Assembly (NCBI RefSeq): GCF_000758725.1
Contig: NZ_CP009428.1
Span: 1,798,001 to 1,862,000 of the forward strand
Length of the DNA: 64,000 bases
Source: Paenibacillus odorifer
Lineage (GTDB): Bacteria > Bacillota > Bacilli > Paenibacillales > Paenibacillaceae
Reading direction: 5' to 3'
Numbering within the stretch: position 1 is the stretch's first letter; each line of letters opens with the position of its first letter. The position numbers were made by a program, and so were the translations under genes. Below the pieces are notes generated by a model that made no database searches, had not been told where the DNA came from, and was given only the letters and a program-made list of their open reading frames with translations. Positions 1-10,000 of this stretch are shown piece by piece.

Positions 1-3000
1 ATTATTTCCCTGATGCCCCAACGATTGACGGTCTGCGTGAGTCTCGGACTGGCGCATGGAAGGATATTAATCAAGGGGGATCAACGGAGCCGATTACGAG
101 AAATTATGCCAGCCTGTCGATTGCTCAGGGAACGAATCCGGTGAATCAATCGTATTCGTATGTGCTTCTGCCGAATCAGGATGAAACGGCGACAGCGCGC
201 TATAGCAGTAGTCCTGACATCGAAATTATAGCCAACACGGATAGTGTGCAAGCCGTCAAGGAACAGAAGCTGGGACTTATGGCTATGAACTTCTGGGTAC
301 CGGGAATGATCGAATCCGTGCGCGCCAATCATCCAGCCTCCATTATTATCAAGGAGTCTGGAGATGAACTGACGATAGCCATTTCGGATCCGACACAGTC
401 TCAATCTGTGGTGAATGTGGATGTCGGCAGAACCGCGCTGGAAGAACTGATGAAAGATCCAACCGTAACGGTACTGCAGACCTCGCCGAGGATTGAACTC
501 GCAATTCATACAAGCGGGTCCAAAGGAAAAAGCCATGTTGTCAAGTTCAGAATTGATCCGAATGCCGAACCTTCTGAGCCTTCCGATTCGGAACCAGACG
601 AAGCGGCAATAACGAAGCTGTATGTTTCTGAAGATGCGTATGTCAATGGAGGATCGAAAGCTGCAGTCAATTATAGTTCGGTCAATTACTTGCAAATCAG
701 AAATGGCAGCGGGGACACAGACAGAAGGGTTTATCTAAAATTCGATCTGAGTCCGTTTGTCGGCGAAGTCGGTTCTGTGAAGCTGAATGTGTTCGGAAAG
801 ACAAATGACGGGGCAGGCACTTTGTCCGATATCGGTGTATTTGGAGTCCAAGATGATGATTGGACGGAGGCAACGCTAAATTACAATAATGCTCCAAAAA
901 TCGGTACTCAAGCTGCGCTGCAGACTTTTTCCGGACCGGAGCAGTGGCGGCAGTTCGATATCACCTCATGGGTTGGCACGGAGTTCCCTTCCGATCCGGT
1001 GATAAGTCTGGCTCTTAGGCAGGTAGGCTATAATCTCGCCACAGACATAAGAAGCCGTAAGAATGAGAATGGCAAATATGCCGCGTATCTGGAAATTTTG
1101 CCGAAAGATACAACACCTCCAGTCACGAAGGCTACCATACTTGGAGAAACAGGAGAAGGGGGCGCATATAAGGGCAAAGTCAATATCACTTTTGATGTCA
1201 CCGACCAATCCAATGGGGGAGCTGTCGGCTGGGGAGTCAAGCGGACAGAATACCGGCTCAATGGTGGTGCATGGAATACGGTTACTCAGAGCGTATATAT
1301 CGAGAAGCCCGGAACCTTCGGGATTGATTATCGTTCGGTGGATAAGGCTGGTAATGTAGAGCCGTTCCGACAGCTTCAGGTGACGGTCATGGAGCCTACA
1401 GAAAGAGTCTCAACGGCAATTAGCGGTCCGGAAAGCCTGGGTGTCGGGGAGACCGGAACGGTGGTTACTTCGGTAGTGTACAGCGATGGCAGCCGTTATA
1501 TAGTAACCGAAGGTATAGTCTATGAGAGCAGCGATCCTAACGTCGCAAGTATAGGCAAAGATGGCCATATTGAAGCCAAAGGCCCGGGCGTTTCGGTTAT
1601 TTCATCCGTATATGACAACACGACCGCTTCCTATTTATTAAAGGTGTATGAACAACTGCCGGAGCTCGTCTCTATTTCGTTAAGCGGTCCGACATCCTTG
1701 GAAATAGGGCAGAGCGGTAAGGTGGTCACAACGGCGGTATATAGTGATGATAGCCACCTTACGGTAACCGAGGGTGTGATCTACGAGAGCAGTAACAGGA
1801 AGGTAGCCACAGTAACGGCAACGGGGCAGCTGCAAGCACTTGATCCGGGCATGACTGTGATTACTGCAAGTTACGGAGGACGGCAGAGCAGTCTGACGCT
1901 TCAGATTCTACAAGCGGAAGACAATACTTCAACTGTTCCGAGTCCGCAACCACAAGTGCCTTCCGTACCGGAGGTGACGGCGGGGCGGCTGCAACTAAAC
2001 GCAGCTTCGTTGAACGATCTTTCGGCAGCCATTGTCTACGAGGGTAAATTAAGAATGCTAGTATTGCCGGGGATGGCAGCAGACATGCTCAAACAGAAGC
2101 CGCTTCGGGTAGAGGCTTCTAACTTTAATGTGACCCTTCCGGCAGTGGTGCTTCAACAATTGCGGGGTTTGATTCCTGCGGAGCAATTGGCCGGTAGCCA
2201 GATCTTTCTGGAGGCTTCTGAGGTGAATGGGGAAGCGGCGCAGAGAATACTAGCTAGCGCAGAGAAGAAATCTGGTGCAGTGCTAAACCAGGCAGGAGAG
2301 TTCCTTTTCTTTAACCTGTATATTGTTGCTGGTGACGGTACAAGAAGCATACTTCACCAATTTGTTGAGCCCGTTACATTAGAGCTTAACGCCTACCCTG
2401 AGGCCAAAAGGAATTTGCTCGGCGGCTATTATTTTCCGGATTCCGGAAATATAGAGTATGCGGGCGGTTCCTGGCTGAAGGGCAAGGTGGCTTTGCGCAC
2501 CGAACACTTAGGCACATATGCCGTGCTGGAATACAACAAATCGTATGACGATGTTCCTTCTGGACATTGGGCGGCGGCGGTTGTACAAGAGCTAACGGCC
2601 AAACATCTGATTCAAGGAGTCGGACTTCGGAATTTCGAGCCGAACCGGTCAGTGACCCGTGCAGAATTTACAGCTATGCTGATCCGCTTGCTGGGACTTG
2701 AAGGGAAATCATCTACAGCGTTTGCGGATGTATCTGCGGATGAGTGGTATGCGGAGGAAGTGGCGCAGGCTGTAGAGGCGGGGATAGTCCATGGGGTGAG
2801 TGAGACTCTCTTCGCTCCAGAAGCCCCTATTACCCGCCAAGAGATGGCGGTCATGGTGATGCGAGCCTACCAATATGTCAGCGGGAAAAAGGTGGAACCA
2901 AAGCCTGTAATCCAATTCGGTGACTTGCGTGCGGCTGCCTCATGGGCCCGTGAATCGATCATTGCTGCCCAAGCCCTTGGACTTATCCAGGGTCGAAGTG

Positions 3001-3089
3001 ACCAGCAATTCGCTCCGGGAGGCTCAGCAACTCGAGCTGAGAGTGCAATGGTTCTATACAATCTTTTAGCAATTAAGACTGAAAAGTAA
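1..3089 (+). CDS. SLH-anchored polysaccharide lyase family 8, 5' truncated
   Basis: The frame is open from base 3, so the gene starts left of the window; the in-frame GTG at 141 lies inside the domain and is not the true start. The first ~190 visible residues (YFPDAP, then WKDIN, TRNYASLSIAQGTNP, YVLLPN) match the beta-sandwich and C-terminal part of PL8 lyases (hyaluronate, chondroitin and xanthan lyases). The catalytic alpha-toroid would be upstream and is not seen. After it come a DNRLRE/CBM96-like module (~205-365, with RVYLKFDL and WTEATLNYNNAP), an OmpL47-type Ig-like module (~375-460), two BIG2 Ig-like repeats (~465-635), an unassigned stretch, and three SLH repeats at the C-terminus (~850-1028) that would tether the enzyme to secondary cell-wall polymer. 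The substrate cannot be decided without the catalytic half. A strong terminator follows. Confidence 0.85.
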   Translation, partial: YFPDAPTIDGLRESRTGAWKDINQGGSTEPITRNYASLSIAQGTNPVNQSYSYVLLPNQDETATARYSSSPDIEIIANTDSVQAVKEQKLGLMAMNFWVPGMIESVRANHPASIIIKESGDELTIAISDPTQSQSVVNVDVGRTALEELMKDPTVTVLQTSPRIELAIHTSGSKGKSHVVKFRIDPNAEPSEPSDSEPDEAAITKLYVSEDAYVNGGSKAAVNYSSVNYLQIRNGSGDTDRRVYLKFDLSPFVGEVGSVKLNVFGKTNDGAGTLSDIGVFGVQDDDWTEATLNYNNAPKIGTQAALQTFSGPEQWRQFDITSWVGTEFPSDPVISLALRQVGYNLATDIRSRKNENGKYAAYLEILPKDTTPPVTKATILGETGEGGAYKGKVNITFDVTDQSNGGAVGWGVKRTEYRLNGGAWNTVTQSVYIEKPGTFGIDYRSVDKAGNVEPFRQLQVTVMEPTERVSTAISGPESLGVGETGTVVTSVVYSDGSRYIVTEGIVYESSDPNVASIGKDGHIEAKGPGVSVISSVYDNTTASYLLKVYEQLPELVSISLSGPTSLEIGQSGKVVTTAVYSDDSHLTVTEGVIYESSNRKVATVTATGQLQALDPGMTVITASYGGRQSSLTLQILQAEDNTSTVPSPQPQVPSVPEVTAGRLQLNAASLNDLSAAIVYEGKLRMLVLPGMAADMLKQKPLRVEASNFNVTLPAVVLQQLRGLIPAEQLAGSQIFLEASEVNGEAAQRILASAEKKSGAVLNQAGEFLFFNLYIVAGDGTRSILHQFVEPVTLELNAYPEAKRNLLGGYYFPDSGNIEYAGGSWLKGKVALRTEHLGTYAVLEYNKSYDDVPSGHWAAAVVQELTAKHLIQGVGLRNFEPNRSVTRAEFTAMLIRLLGLEGKSSTAFADVSADEWYAEEVAQAVEAGIVHGVSETLFAPEAPITRQEMAVMVMRAYQYVSGKKVEPKPVIQFGDLRAAASWARESIIAAQALGLIQGRSDQQFAPGGSATRAESAMVLYNLLAIKTEK

Positions 3090-3102
3090 GAATTTGAAGC
3101 CA

Positions 3103-3144
3103 GGGCTTTGGGAAGGTTCAGTAGAACCATTCCAGAGCCCTTTT
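3103..3144 (+). terminator. Rho-independent terminator of the PL8 gene
   Basis: A 17-nt arm (3103-3119) pairs with 3124-3140 around a 4-nt loop, with one mismatch-type position, followed by TTTT. It begins 13 bases after the lyase stop codon. Confidence 0.85.
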
Positions 3145-3251
3145 GGCGTTTAGAGAAATCGGCAGGTTTGGATGGGCAGAGCTTTCGTTGAGGTTTCATT
3201 TCACCTTAGTTTGTGAATAATGGGGGATTGAATAGGAAGGGAGCATTAGAG

Positions 3252-3959
3252 ATGCAGGTGTATATGGACATTGTGCTTAGGGCCTTTGTTGCTATGATCA
3301 TGCTTTTGCTGATCGCCAAAATATTGGGAAAACAAACGTTATCTAACTTGACCTTCCACGATTTCGTGACGGGTATTATATTGGGCTCAATAGCCGCGAA
3401 CTTGGCGTTTAATAAACAGCTGCATTCTTCCTACATGATCCTGGCGCTTATAGTCGTTACCGTTACATCTTTTTTACTATCTATCATCGCTTTAAAAAGT
3501 CGTAAAATGAGAAGCTGGATTTCAGGTTCACCCACTGTACTTATTGAGGATGGGAAAATTCTTGAGCAAAATATGAAAAAGGTAAGGTATTCGTTGGACT
3601 CTTTGGATCAGGCATTGAGAGAAAAGGAAATTTTTAATCTAGAGGTAGTAGAATACGCTGTGCTGGAAGATAACGGAATGGTATCTGTATTAAAGAAACA
3701 AGAGTACCAATATGTTACCCGAAAAGATCTAAAGCTGTTGTCCGTTCCTCAGAGCTTTCCCGTTGAATTGATTATGGATGGAATAGTGCTTGCAGATAAT
3801 CTTAAGGATAATAGCCTGACCCACGAGTGGCTGGAGAACGAGTTAAGACGTAAGGGAAAACAAATTTCTGATGTGTTTTACGGGGTGAGAGGAACGCAGC
3901 AGCAGCTCATTTTTGACTATTATGAAGACGGGATAAAGAAACCTATTGATAAAGAATAG
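3252..3959 (+). CDS. DUF421 (YetF-family) membrane protein
   Basis: This 235-residue protein has about three N-terminal hydrophobic segments (~5-85) and a soluble C-terminal domain. The motifs KILGKQTLSNLTFHDFV and GSIAANLAF near the start, and the later SPTVLIEDGKI and LREKEIF, are typical of the DUF421/YetF/YcaP family. The molecular function of the family is not well established; YetF-type proteins have been tied to spore or envelope biology. The ATG at 3252 is preferred over the in-frame GTG at 3213, because a GGAAGGGAG ribosome site lies just before it and the protein then begins directly with the membrane segment. It appears to be a single-gene unit between two terminated or promoter-bounded neighbours. 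Confidence 0.82.
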   Translation: MQVYMDIVLRAFVAMIMLLLIAKILGKQTLSNLTFHDFVTGIILGSIAANLAFNKQLHSSYMILALIVVTVTSFLLSIIALKSRKMRSWISGSPTVLIEDGKILEQNMKKVRYSLDSLDQALREKEIFNLEVVEYAVLEDNGMVSVLKKQEYQYVTRKDLKLLSVPQSFPVELIMDGIVLADNLKDNSLTHEWLENELRRKGKQISDVFYGVRGTQQQLIFDYYEDGIKKPIDKE

Positions 3960-3978
3960 CTTTTATTCATATTGGAGA

Positions 3979-4008
3979 TTGACGGATGCCTAAGCAGCGT
4001 CTTATAAT
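3979..4008 (+). promoter_or_regulatory. SigA-type promoter of the GH51 gene
   Basis: TTGACG at 3979-3984 and a perfect TATAAT at 4003-4008 are separated by 18 bases, about 60 bases before the arabinofuranosidase start. The match to the consensus is direct; use as a promoter is inferred. Confidence 0.75.
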
Positions 4009-4046
4009 GTTTATATAATTATTAATTAGTTAATAAAAATATAAAC
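4009..4046. promoter_or_regulatory. Nested inverted repeat, putative repressor operator
   Basis: An outer perfect repeat GTTTATAT (4009-4016) / ATATAAAC (4039-4046) encloses an inner perfect repeat TTATTAA (4019-4025) / TTAATAA (4030-4036). It begins at the base after the -10 of the GH51 promoter, where a bound protein would block transcription. The nearby ArsR-type regulators are the natural candidates. AT-rich pieces with GTTTATTAA/TTAATTAAAC also occur upstream of the second regulator and the ABC operon (13235-13370). Confidence 0.5.
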
Positions 4047-4067
4047 GTTGAGAGGCGGTATTTAACC

Positions 4068-5564
4068 ATGGCAGAACGTGCGATCCTTAATACTGACATT
4101 CGCAAAGGGACGATTAACAGAAATATTTACGGACATTTTTCTGAGCATCTAGGCCGTTGTATTTATGAAGGGATTTGGGTTGGAGAAGATTCAACTATTC
4201 CTAACACCAACGGCATTCGTAATGATGTCGTGAAAGCGCTTAAGGAAATTAAAATTCCTGTACTTCGCTGGCCAGGCGGCTGTTTCGCAGATGAATATCA
4301 CTGGAAAGATGGTATCGGAGCCCGTGAAGGTCGTAAACGTATGATCAACACTCACTGGGGCGGAACCGTTGAGAACAACCATTTTGGTACACATGAATTC
4401 ATGGAATTATGTGAGATGCTGGAATGTGAGCCTTACATTAACGGTAATGTGGGCAGTGGTACCGTTCAAGAGATGTCCGAATGGGTGGAGTATTTAACCT
4501 TTGGAGGCGTATCTCCAATGTCCGAGCTTCGCCAGCAGAATGGCCATCAAGAGCCTTGGGCTGTGACTTATTTTGGCGTGGGGAATGAGAACTGGGGCTG
4601 CGGCGGGAATATGCGTCCAGAATATTATGCAGATCTTTATCGCCAATATCAGACGTATGTACGTAATTACGGGGACAATCGTATTCACCGGATTGCTTGT
4701 GGTCCTAACGTGGATGATTATCACTGGATGGAGGTTCTGATGCGTGAGGCAACACGCTTTATGGACTCGATTACCCTGCATTATTATACAATCCCTGGTC
4801 CAGCATGGGAGAATAAAGGTGCAGCTACAGGCTTTGAAACGAGTGAATGGTTTAGTACATTAGAGAAAGCCCTTCGCATGGATGAGCTGATCACCAGACA
4901 TGGCGTTATTATGGATAAATATGATCCGGATAAAAGAGTAGGTCTTATCGTAGATGAGTGGGGAACTTGGTATGATGTAGAGCCGGGAACAAATCCAGGA
5001 TTCCTGTATCAACAAAATTCAATTCGGGATGCTCTTGTAGCAGGCGTGACCTTGAATATTTTCCATAAACATAGTGACCGGGTACGGATGGCAAATATTG
5101 CGCAGACGATTAACGTACTTCAGGCAGTTATATTGACCGAAGGGGAAAAGATGGTGCTGACTCCTACGTATCATGTGTTCAATATGTTTAAAGTCCATCA
5201 GGATGCGGAGTTGCTGGATTTGGCACTGGAAAGTGGCACTTACAGCTTTGAAGGCCGTGAGATTCCTGAAGTATCTGCTTCGGCTTCCGTAACTGCTTCT
5301 GGAATCATTCATGTCAGCCTTTGCAACTTGAACCATGCAGCTTCTGCTACTGTACCACTCGAGCTTCGTGGTCTTTCCGGGAAGAAGGTTGAAGTGACAG
5401 GCACAACACTTGCCGGTGACAAAATTGATGCTCACAATACCTTCAGCCAACCGGAGGCAGTAGTGCCGCAAGCCTTCACTGCCTTTACTCTGGAGGGCGA
5501 TCTTCTTAATGTTGAACTGCCTCCAATGTCAGTAACTGTGCTGGAGATTACGCCGAAGGCTTAA
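4068..5564 (+). CDS. abfA: Intracellular GH51 alpha-L-arabinofuranosidase
   Basis: This 498-residue protein is the usual length for intracellular GH51 enzymes (Geobacillus/Bacillus AbfA). It removes arabinofuranosyl units from arabino-oligosaccharides in the cytoplasm; there is no signal peptide. The family signatures are clear: [16 protein letters not shown] near the start, [29 protein letters not shown] with the acid/base Glu at about 174, and [10 protein letters not shown] with the nucleophile Glu at about 297. The C-terminal ~130 residues fit the beta-sandwich of the family. The ATG at 4068 follows GAGGCGG at a normal distance. It is controlled by its own promoter (3979) with a putative operator, and shares the locus with an arabinanase, an ABC importer and a GH43 enzyme. 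Confidence 0.95.
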   Translation: MAERAILNTDIRKGTINRNIYGHFSEHLGRCIYEGIWVGEDSTIPNTNGIRNDVVKALKEIKIPVLRWPGGCFADEYHWKDGIGAREGRKRMINTHWGGTVENNHFGTHEFMELCEMLECEPYINGNVGSGTVQEMSEWVEYLTFGGVSPMSELRQQNGHQEPWAVTYFGVGNENWGCGGNMRPEYYADLYRQYQTYVRNYGDNRIHRIACGPNVDDYHWMEVLMREATRFMDSITLHYYTIPGPAWENKGAATGFETSEWFSTLEKALRMDELITRHGVIMDKYDPDKRVGLIVDEWGTWYDVEPGTNPGFLYQQNSIRDALVAGVTLNIFHKHSDRVRMANIAQTINVLQAVILTEGEKMVLTPTYHVFNMFKVHQDAELLDLALESGTYSFEGREIPEVSASASVTASGIIHVSLCNLNHAASATVPLELRGLSGKKVEVTGTTLAGDKIDAHNTFSQPEAVVPQAFTAFTLEGDLLNVELPPMSVTVLEITPKA

Positions 5565-5576
5565 GGTGGTGTTACC

Positions 5577-5858
5577 ATGTCAACAACATCAACATGCAAG
5601 GGATGCAGAGAGGATTATAAAGTTACGCCAACGCAGATTAATCGTATCTTGTCTTCTTCCATGTTTAAGCCAGAGTTTTGTGTTCCAGATGAAGTTTACG
5701 CTGAACGGGTTGCCCTTTGTGGGACTTGCCCTAAGCTGCACGAAGGGGTAACTTGCGTCGCTTGCGGTTGCATCATCCCCGTAGTAGCCAAGCTTAAGGA
5801 ACGTAGTTGTCCATTACCCGGGGGTGGCTTGTGGGGCCCCTTTATCGAAAAGAATTAA
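5577..5858 (+). CDS. Small cysteine-rich DUF6171-type protein
   Basis: This 93-residue protein begins 12 bases after the arabinofuranosidase stop, so it is probably co-transcribed. It carries a CxxC pair near the start (TCKGCRED) and a second cluster CGTCPKLHEG ... TCVACGC ... SCPLPGG, an arrangement that suggests zinc or another metal. It resembles DUF6171, a small cysteine-rich family of unknown function in Firmicutes. The family assignment is from memory of the motif pattern, so the name is moderately sure; that the ORF is real is well supported by its spacing and by the terminator after it. No link to arabinan use can be shown. Confidence 0.7.
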   Translation: MSTTSTCKGCREDYKVTPTQINRILSSSMFKPEFCVPDEVYAERVALCGTCPKLHEGVTCVACGCIIPVVAKLKERSCPLPGGGLWGPFIEKN

Positions 5859-5870
5859 GCTAAAATAAGA

Positions 5871-5910
5871 GCCGCATTCGACTCTCCAATGGGAGGTGAA
5901 TGCGGCTTTA
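5871..5910. terminator. Bidirectional terminator
   Basis: GCCGCATTC (5871-5879) pairs perfectly with GAATGCGGC (5898-5906), with an inner CTCC/GGAG step and a short T-run on the plus side. It sits between the convergent 5577 and 5908 genes. Confidence 0.75.
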
Positions 5911-6822
5911 TTCTTGGTTATCCGTATAGAACAATTCAACGATTAGATCTTCATTGTAATTTCCAAAACCTTTGCCAAAAAGAGTAATCCCGCCAATATG
6001 CTCGGCATCTTCATCTACGGAAAGCTTAAAAGACCACTGTTTGTCACGGATATTCACTTGATCAAGGGTAACTTCTGAGAGCTTCAAACCATCCATAAAT
6101 GTACCTTTTGCTGTAATGCGCAGCTGCTTGAGCAAGCCGTATTGGTTCGTGAGTGCTGGCCACCAGGCCGGTGTATATTTACCACGGCTATCCCCGTAGT
6201 CACCGGGACTTGTCCAGAATCCAAGCTTCACTCCGTTCAGAGTGAATGTGATATCCGAAGGCCAATTATTATTAATGGAAGGTGCTTCGGAAGCAATTTC
6301 CATGGTTATAATCAATTCCTCAGGATGCTGGCTGGAGAGTAGGAAATTAGGGGTTTTATATTCAATAAATCCTTTGCCGAACCAAAGAATCCCCGCATTC
6401 ATACGCTCAAGATCCCAGAAATATCGGGGATCATCAAAACTGCCGATCACTTTCTCAGTAGTTGCAAGACCACAGGTTGGCTCGATCAGGAAGTCGGAAT
6501 AATGTCCAACCGGAATTTCCTTACGATAACTTTTGCGCTCATTGATTTGTCTGCCTGGAAAGGTGATTTCTGCTCCTTCAGCAGCTAGAGTACAGATCTT
6601 TTGCAGACCACTTCGACCAGGTGCCATATGCGTCTGGATCAGGCCGGCAGCTTCCAGCTTACGCACATGCATAGTCATAATTGCGCTGCTCAAATTTACT
6701 GCTGCGGCCAATTCCTTAACATTCATAGGATTTTCGGCAAGCAAACGCAACATGTGTAGGCGTACTGAGCTGGCTAAAGCTTCATAGACGGGAAGGGATT
6801 CTTCCGACAGGTCAAGTTTCAT
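5908..6822 (-). CDS. ArsR-type regulator with large C-terminal domain
   Basis: This 304-residue protein has an N-terminal winged helix-turn-helix of the ArsR/HTH_20 kind (~8-85: LASSVRLHMLRLLAENPMN, then a recognition helix around SSAIMTMHVRKLEAAG). After it comes a ~210-residue domain rich in aromatic residues (ILWFGKGFIEY, WPSDITFTLNG, FWTSPGDYGDSRGKYTP, NQYGLLK, GGITLFGKGFGN). ArsR regulators are normally ~100 residues, so this is a long form. The C-terminal part looks like a beta-sandwich or carbohydrate-binding-type fold, which I infer may bind the inducing sugar. A paralogue, about half identical by eye, lies at 12299. Both bracket the giant arabinanase gene, which points to control of arabinan genes, perhaps through the inverted repeat at 4009. 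No arsenic-type metal-binding cysteines are seen. Confidence 0.82.
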   Translation of the reverse strand: MKLDLSEESLPVYEALASSVRLHMLRLLAENPMNVKELAAAVNLSSAIMTMHVRKLEAAGLIQTHMAPGRSGLQKICTLAAEGAEITFPGRQINERKSYRKEIPVGHYSDFLIEPTCGLATTEKVIGSFDDPRYFWDLERMNAGILWFGKGFIEYKTPNFLLSSQHPEELIITMEIASEAPSINNNWPSDITFTLNGVKLGFWTSPGDYGDSRGKYTPAWWPALTNQYGLLKQLRITAKGTFMDGLKLSEVTLDQVNIRDKQWSFKLSVDEDAEHIGGITLFGKGFGNYNEDLIVELFYTDNQE

Positions 6823-6963
6823 AAATGGCCTCCAATTAAAATTTATGGGCTAATCGCCGATGATTAAGAAATTTATTAATAACAATATAAAAATCGACGT
6901 TTATCTCGGACGTATAGTTAATGATTATATTAGTTAAATACTTTTTTTACAATATGGGACTTT

Positions 6964-6990
6964 AAAAAAAGAACGGAGCCTGTGGCTCCG
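6964..6990 (-). terminator. Terminator of the SLH-arabinanase gene
   Basis: Read on the minus strand, CGGAGCC and GGCTCCG pair around a 3-nt loop and are followed by GTTC and a run of seven T. It starts ~27 bases after the stop of the 7017-11816 gene. Confidence 0.85.
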
Positions 6991-7016
6991 CTCTCTCTTT
7001 TCAAATCAAGTCTTGC

Positions 7017-10000
7017 TTAATCTACGTTCGAGCTATACTCTGCCTGTACTTCATCTGACTTGAGCGCTCTGCTGTAAATCTTCAGTTCATCAATCATACC
7101 CTTAAATGGTGCATCCCAATAGTTGACGCCTAGAGCGAAAACGCCATTCTTATTCTTAAAGACATTCGGGAAGCCCTCACCAGAGAACTGCTCTACTCCG
7201 TTGAGGTAAACTTTTACGGTTCCATTGCTGACCGTAAACGCAACATGTGTCCATGTATTTACTGGAATCTTCATGGCAGAAATAGCATCATACCAAGCTT
7301 CTCCGGACCATAACAACGTTTTACCGCCACCGTTCTGAGGAACGAAGCTAATCCAGCTATTTTTAGTGGCAGCGCCGAAGAAAGTAGTTGTTGCATCTGT
7401 CAGTTGTTCAGGGTTTAGCCACATAGATACGGTGTAGGTATTGCTGTCAATTAATCCATCAGGCAAACGGATACCGGAGGTACCGTTGAATATTGCAGCT
7501 TGACCGAGGACACCGTTACCGTATGTGATATTGCCTACTGTTGGGCTATCTACTTTTGCTCCTGTAACTTCGCCTTTTCCGTTCAATTGGAAGGAGTCAT
7601 CCAGGTCGCCATCAAAAGCATAATGAGCTACTTTTCCATCAGTTACATTTACTGTGTAGCTGGCTGAAACTTCGCTTCCATCAGTCGCTGTTGCAGTAAT
7701 TACAGCTTGGCCACCGACAGTTAGTGCTGTTACTATTCCGCTCGCTGCGTCAACAGCCACTACGCTGGAATCGCTAGAGCTCCAAGTTAGCGCCTTATTT
7801 CCGGCATTGGTCGGAAGCACACTTACTTGAGGGGTGAAAGTATTTCCTACAGCTACTGATTTAACAGCTTCACTGAATGAAATATTACTTACTTTGATGT
7901 TCGTATCAGGCTCACCGTTTACAAGCCAGCCTACAGCTTCCGCAGACAATGCTCTATCATACACGCGGAATTTATCAACCAAACCTTTGTAGGGTGCATC
8001 CCAATAGTTCACACCAAGAGCAAATACGCCGTCTTCTGTATCAAAAATATCTGTGAATCCTTTTCCGGAGGATTTCAATACACCATTTACATACATATTG
8101 ACTGTTCCAGCATTGTAAGTGAAGGCTACATGCGTCCACTGGTTAACTGGAATTTGTAAGCCTGTATCAGCATCTAGCCAAGTATCGCTACCGAACCAGA
8201 GTCTAGTGGTTGCTCCACCGTTTCCATAAGGCAGGAGACTGAACCAGTTCGTTTCGGTTTTAGCACCGAAGAATACAGGAGTAAAAGCTTTTAATTCGGA
8301 TGGATTCAGCCACATCCCTACTGAGTATGCGCTACTTTGAATTAATCTGTCAGGTAGACGAACACCGGATTTGCCATCAAACTTGGCTGCCTGACCGTCT
8401 TTACCAGCCTCAAAAGTGATGTCTCCATCCTCAGTGTTGTTGATCAGATTTCCGGTGACTATGCCGTCAGCTGTACGATCACCATTTTCTGCAAGGTCGC
8501 CATCAAAGTCAAAGGCAGCTACTAAGCCGTCTTCCAGTTGCGTGCTCTTTTTTTCCATAACAACGGCGGTGAAGGTTTTAGTTACTGCGACTTCGCCCAG
8601 CTTAATTGTAGCAGTCAGTTCAACTGTAGCGTTTCCAAGTCCAAGTTCAGGACGAGTAACCTTACCATTGTTACCAATTACAGCCTCATTGGAAGAGGAC
8701 CATGAAATTTCTGCTCCGCGCAAGCCTTCCGTAGGGAGGGTGATGTCATCGTATATTTTTCTTGTGTCACCAATACTCAAGCCTGCAGCAATATTGTTCA
8801 AAATCTGCTCAACGCTCATCGATTCCATCTGGCTGCCCCAGATAGTGATTCCTTGATCTGACATTGCGGTGAACGTCATAACATGCTGTTGGCGTGAGGA
8901 ATCCCATTGCTTCACAAATACACCTTTGTAGAGATGTTGTACGGTGTTTCCATTTTCCGTTTCGTTAATAAGCAAATGAGCGAAGTACTCATCCTTCAAT
9001 TCCCAAGTTCCGGTTAACGATCCAGCGATCGTTCCGTCACTTTTCAGCTCGATATCTACTGTGGGTTTGATGATGCCTGAAACATCTTTGCCGTGGTTAA
9101 CGAACTGATAAGAGCCGACAACATTATCCCGTGCTACAGCCCCAATAGTTTCACCCGTGTAACGATGTACGGCAGTTACTGGCCAGCCATCTTCGTTAGT
9201 GAACATTTGATGCACACGAAGTTCATGTGTTTCACCACGGAGTGGGAAACGAGTGTGGAAGAAGTTAAATATTTTACCCGTTTCATCATCATATTGTACC
9301 GAGTTATGTCCTGAGGACACATAACCATACGTTTGGAAATTCGGGTCTGCATTTTGATTTGTAAACATGAAGTTTCCTAATAGCTTATTACCATATGGTG
9401 TGTTGTCACCATCGGTAGTTAGAACAGCATTCTGTCCTGCTGCATCCGTATAAGGGCCGTCCGGATTTGTTGAACGGAACTGCCGCATGCTGTAACCGCC
9501 TTTGGAGTCAAGTCCACCGTAAGTTACATACAAGAAGTAGTAACCAGTATCCTTGTCGTAAACGATATACGGACCTTCACCCGATTTGGTCATTCCGCCA
9601 GAAATATGGGTTCCGAAATAGCGGTCGATAAGACGTCCATCAGCGGTCTTTCCATCTTTGCCTGGATATTTAGGTTCTCCGGTAGCTGGATCAATCTCCA
9701 GAATGAATATACCACCTGACCATGAACCATAAGTCATCCAAAGCTTGTTGTCTTTGTCGTAGAAAATAGTTGGGTCAATTGCATTTGTATAGGTTTTGTT
9801 TTGGTACAAACCACCTGCATTAAACCAATCTGGATTGACACCTTCCAGCGTTCCATTGCCGATAAGGTCCTTGATATTTGTATTGTCCCATTTCTTATTT
9901 ACTTTACTGTCACTGTCATAAGCCTCTTCCTTGGTGAAACCGGAATAAATTACGGTATTTCCATAAGTATAAGGCCCTTCGATATTTTGCGAAGTGGCGT

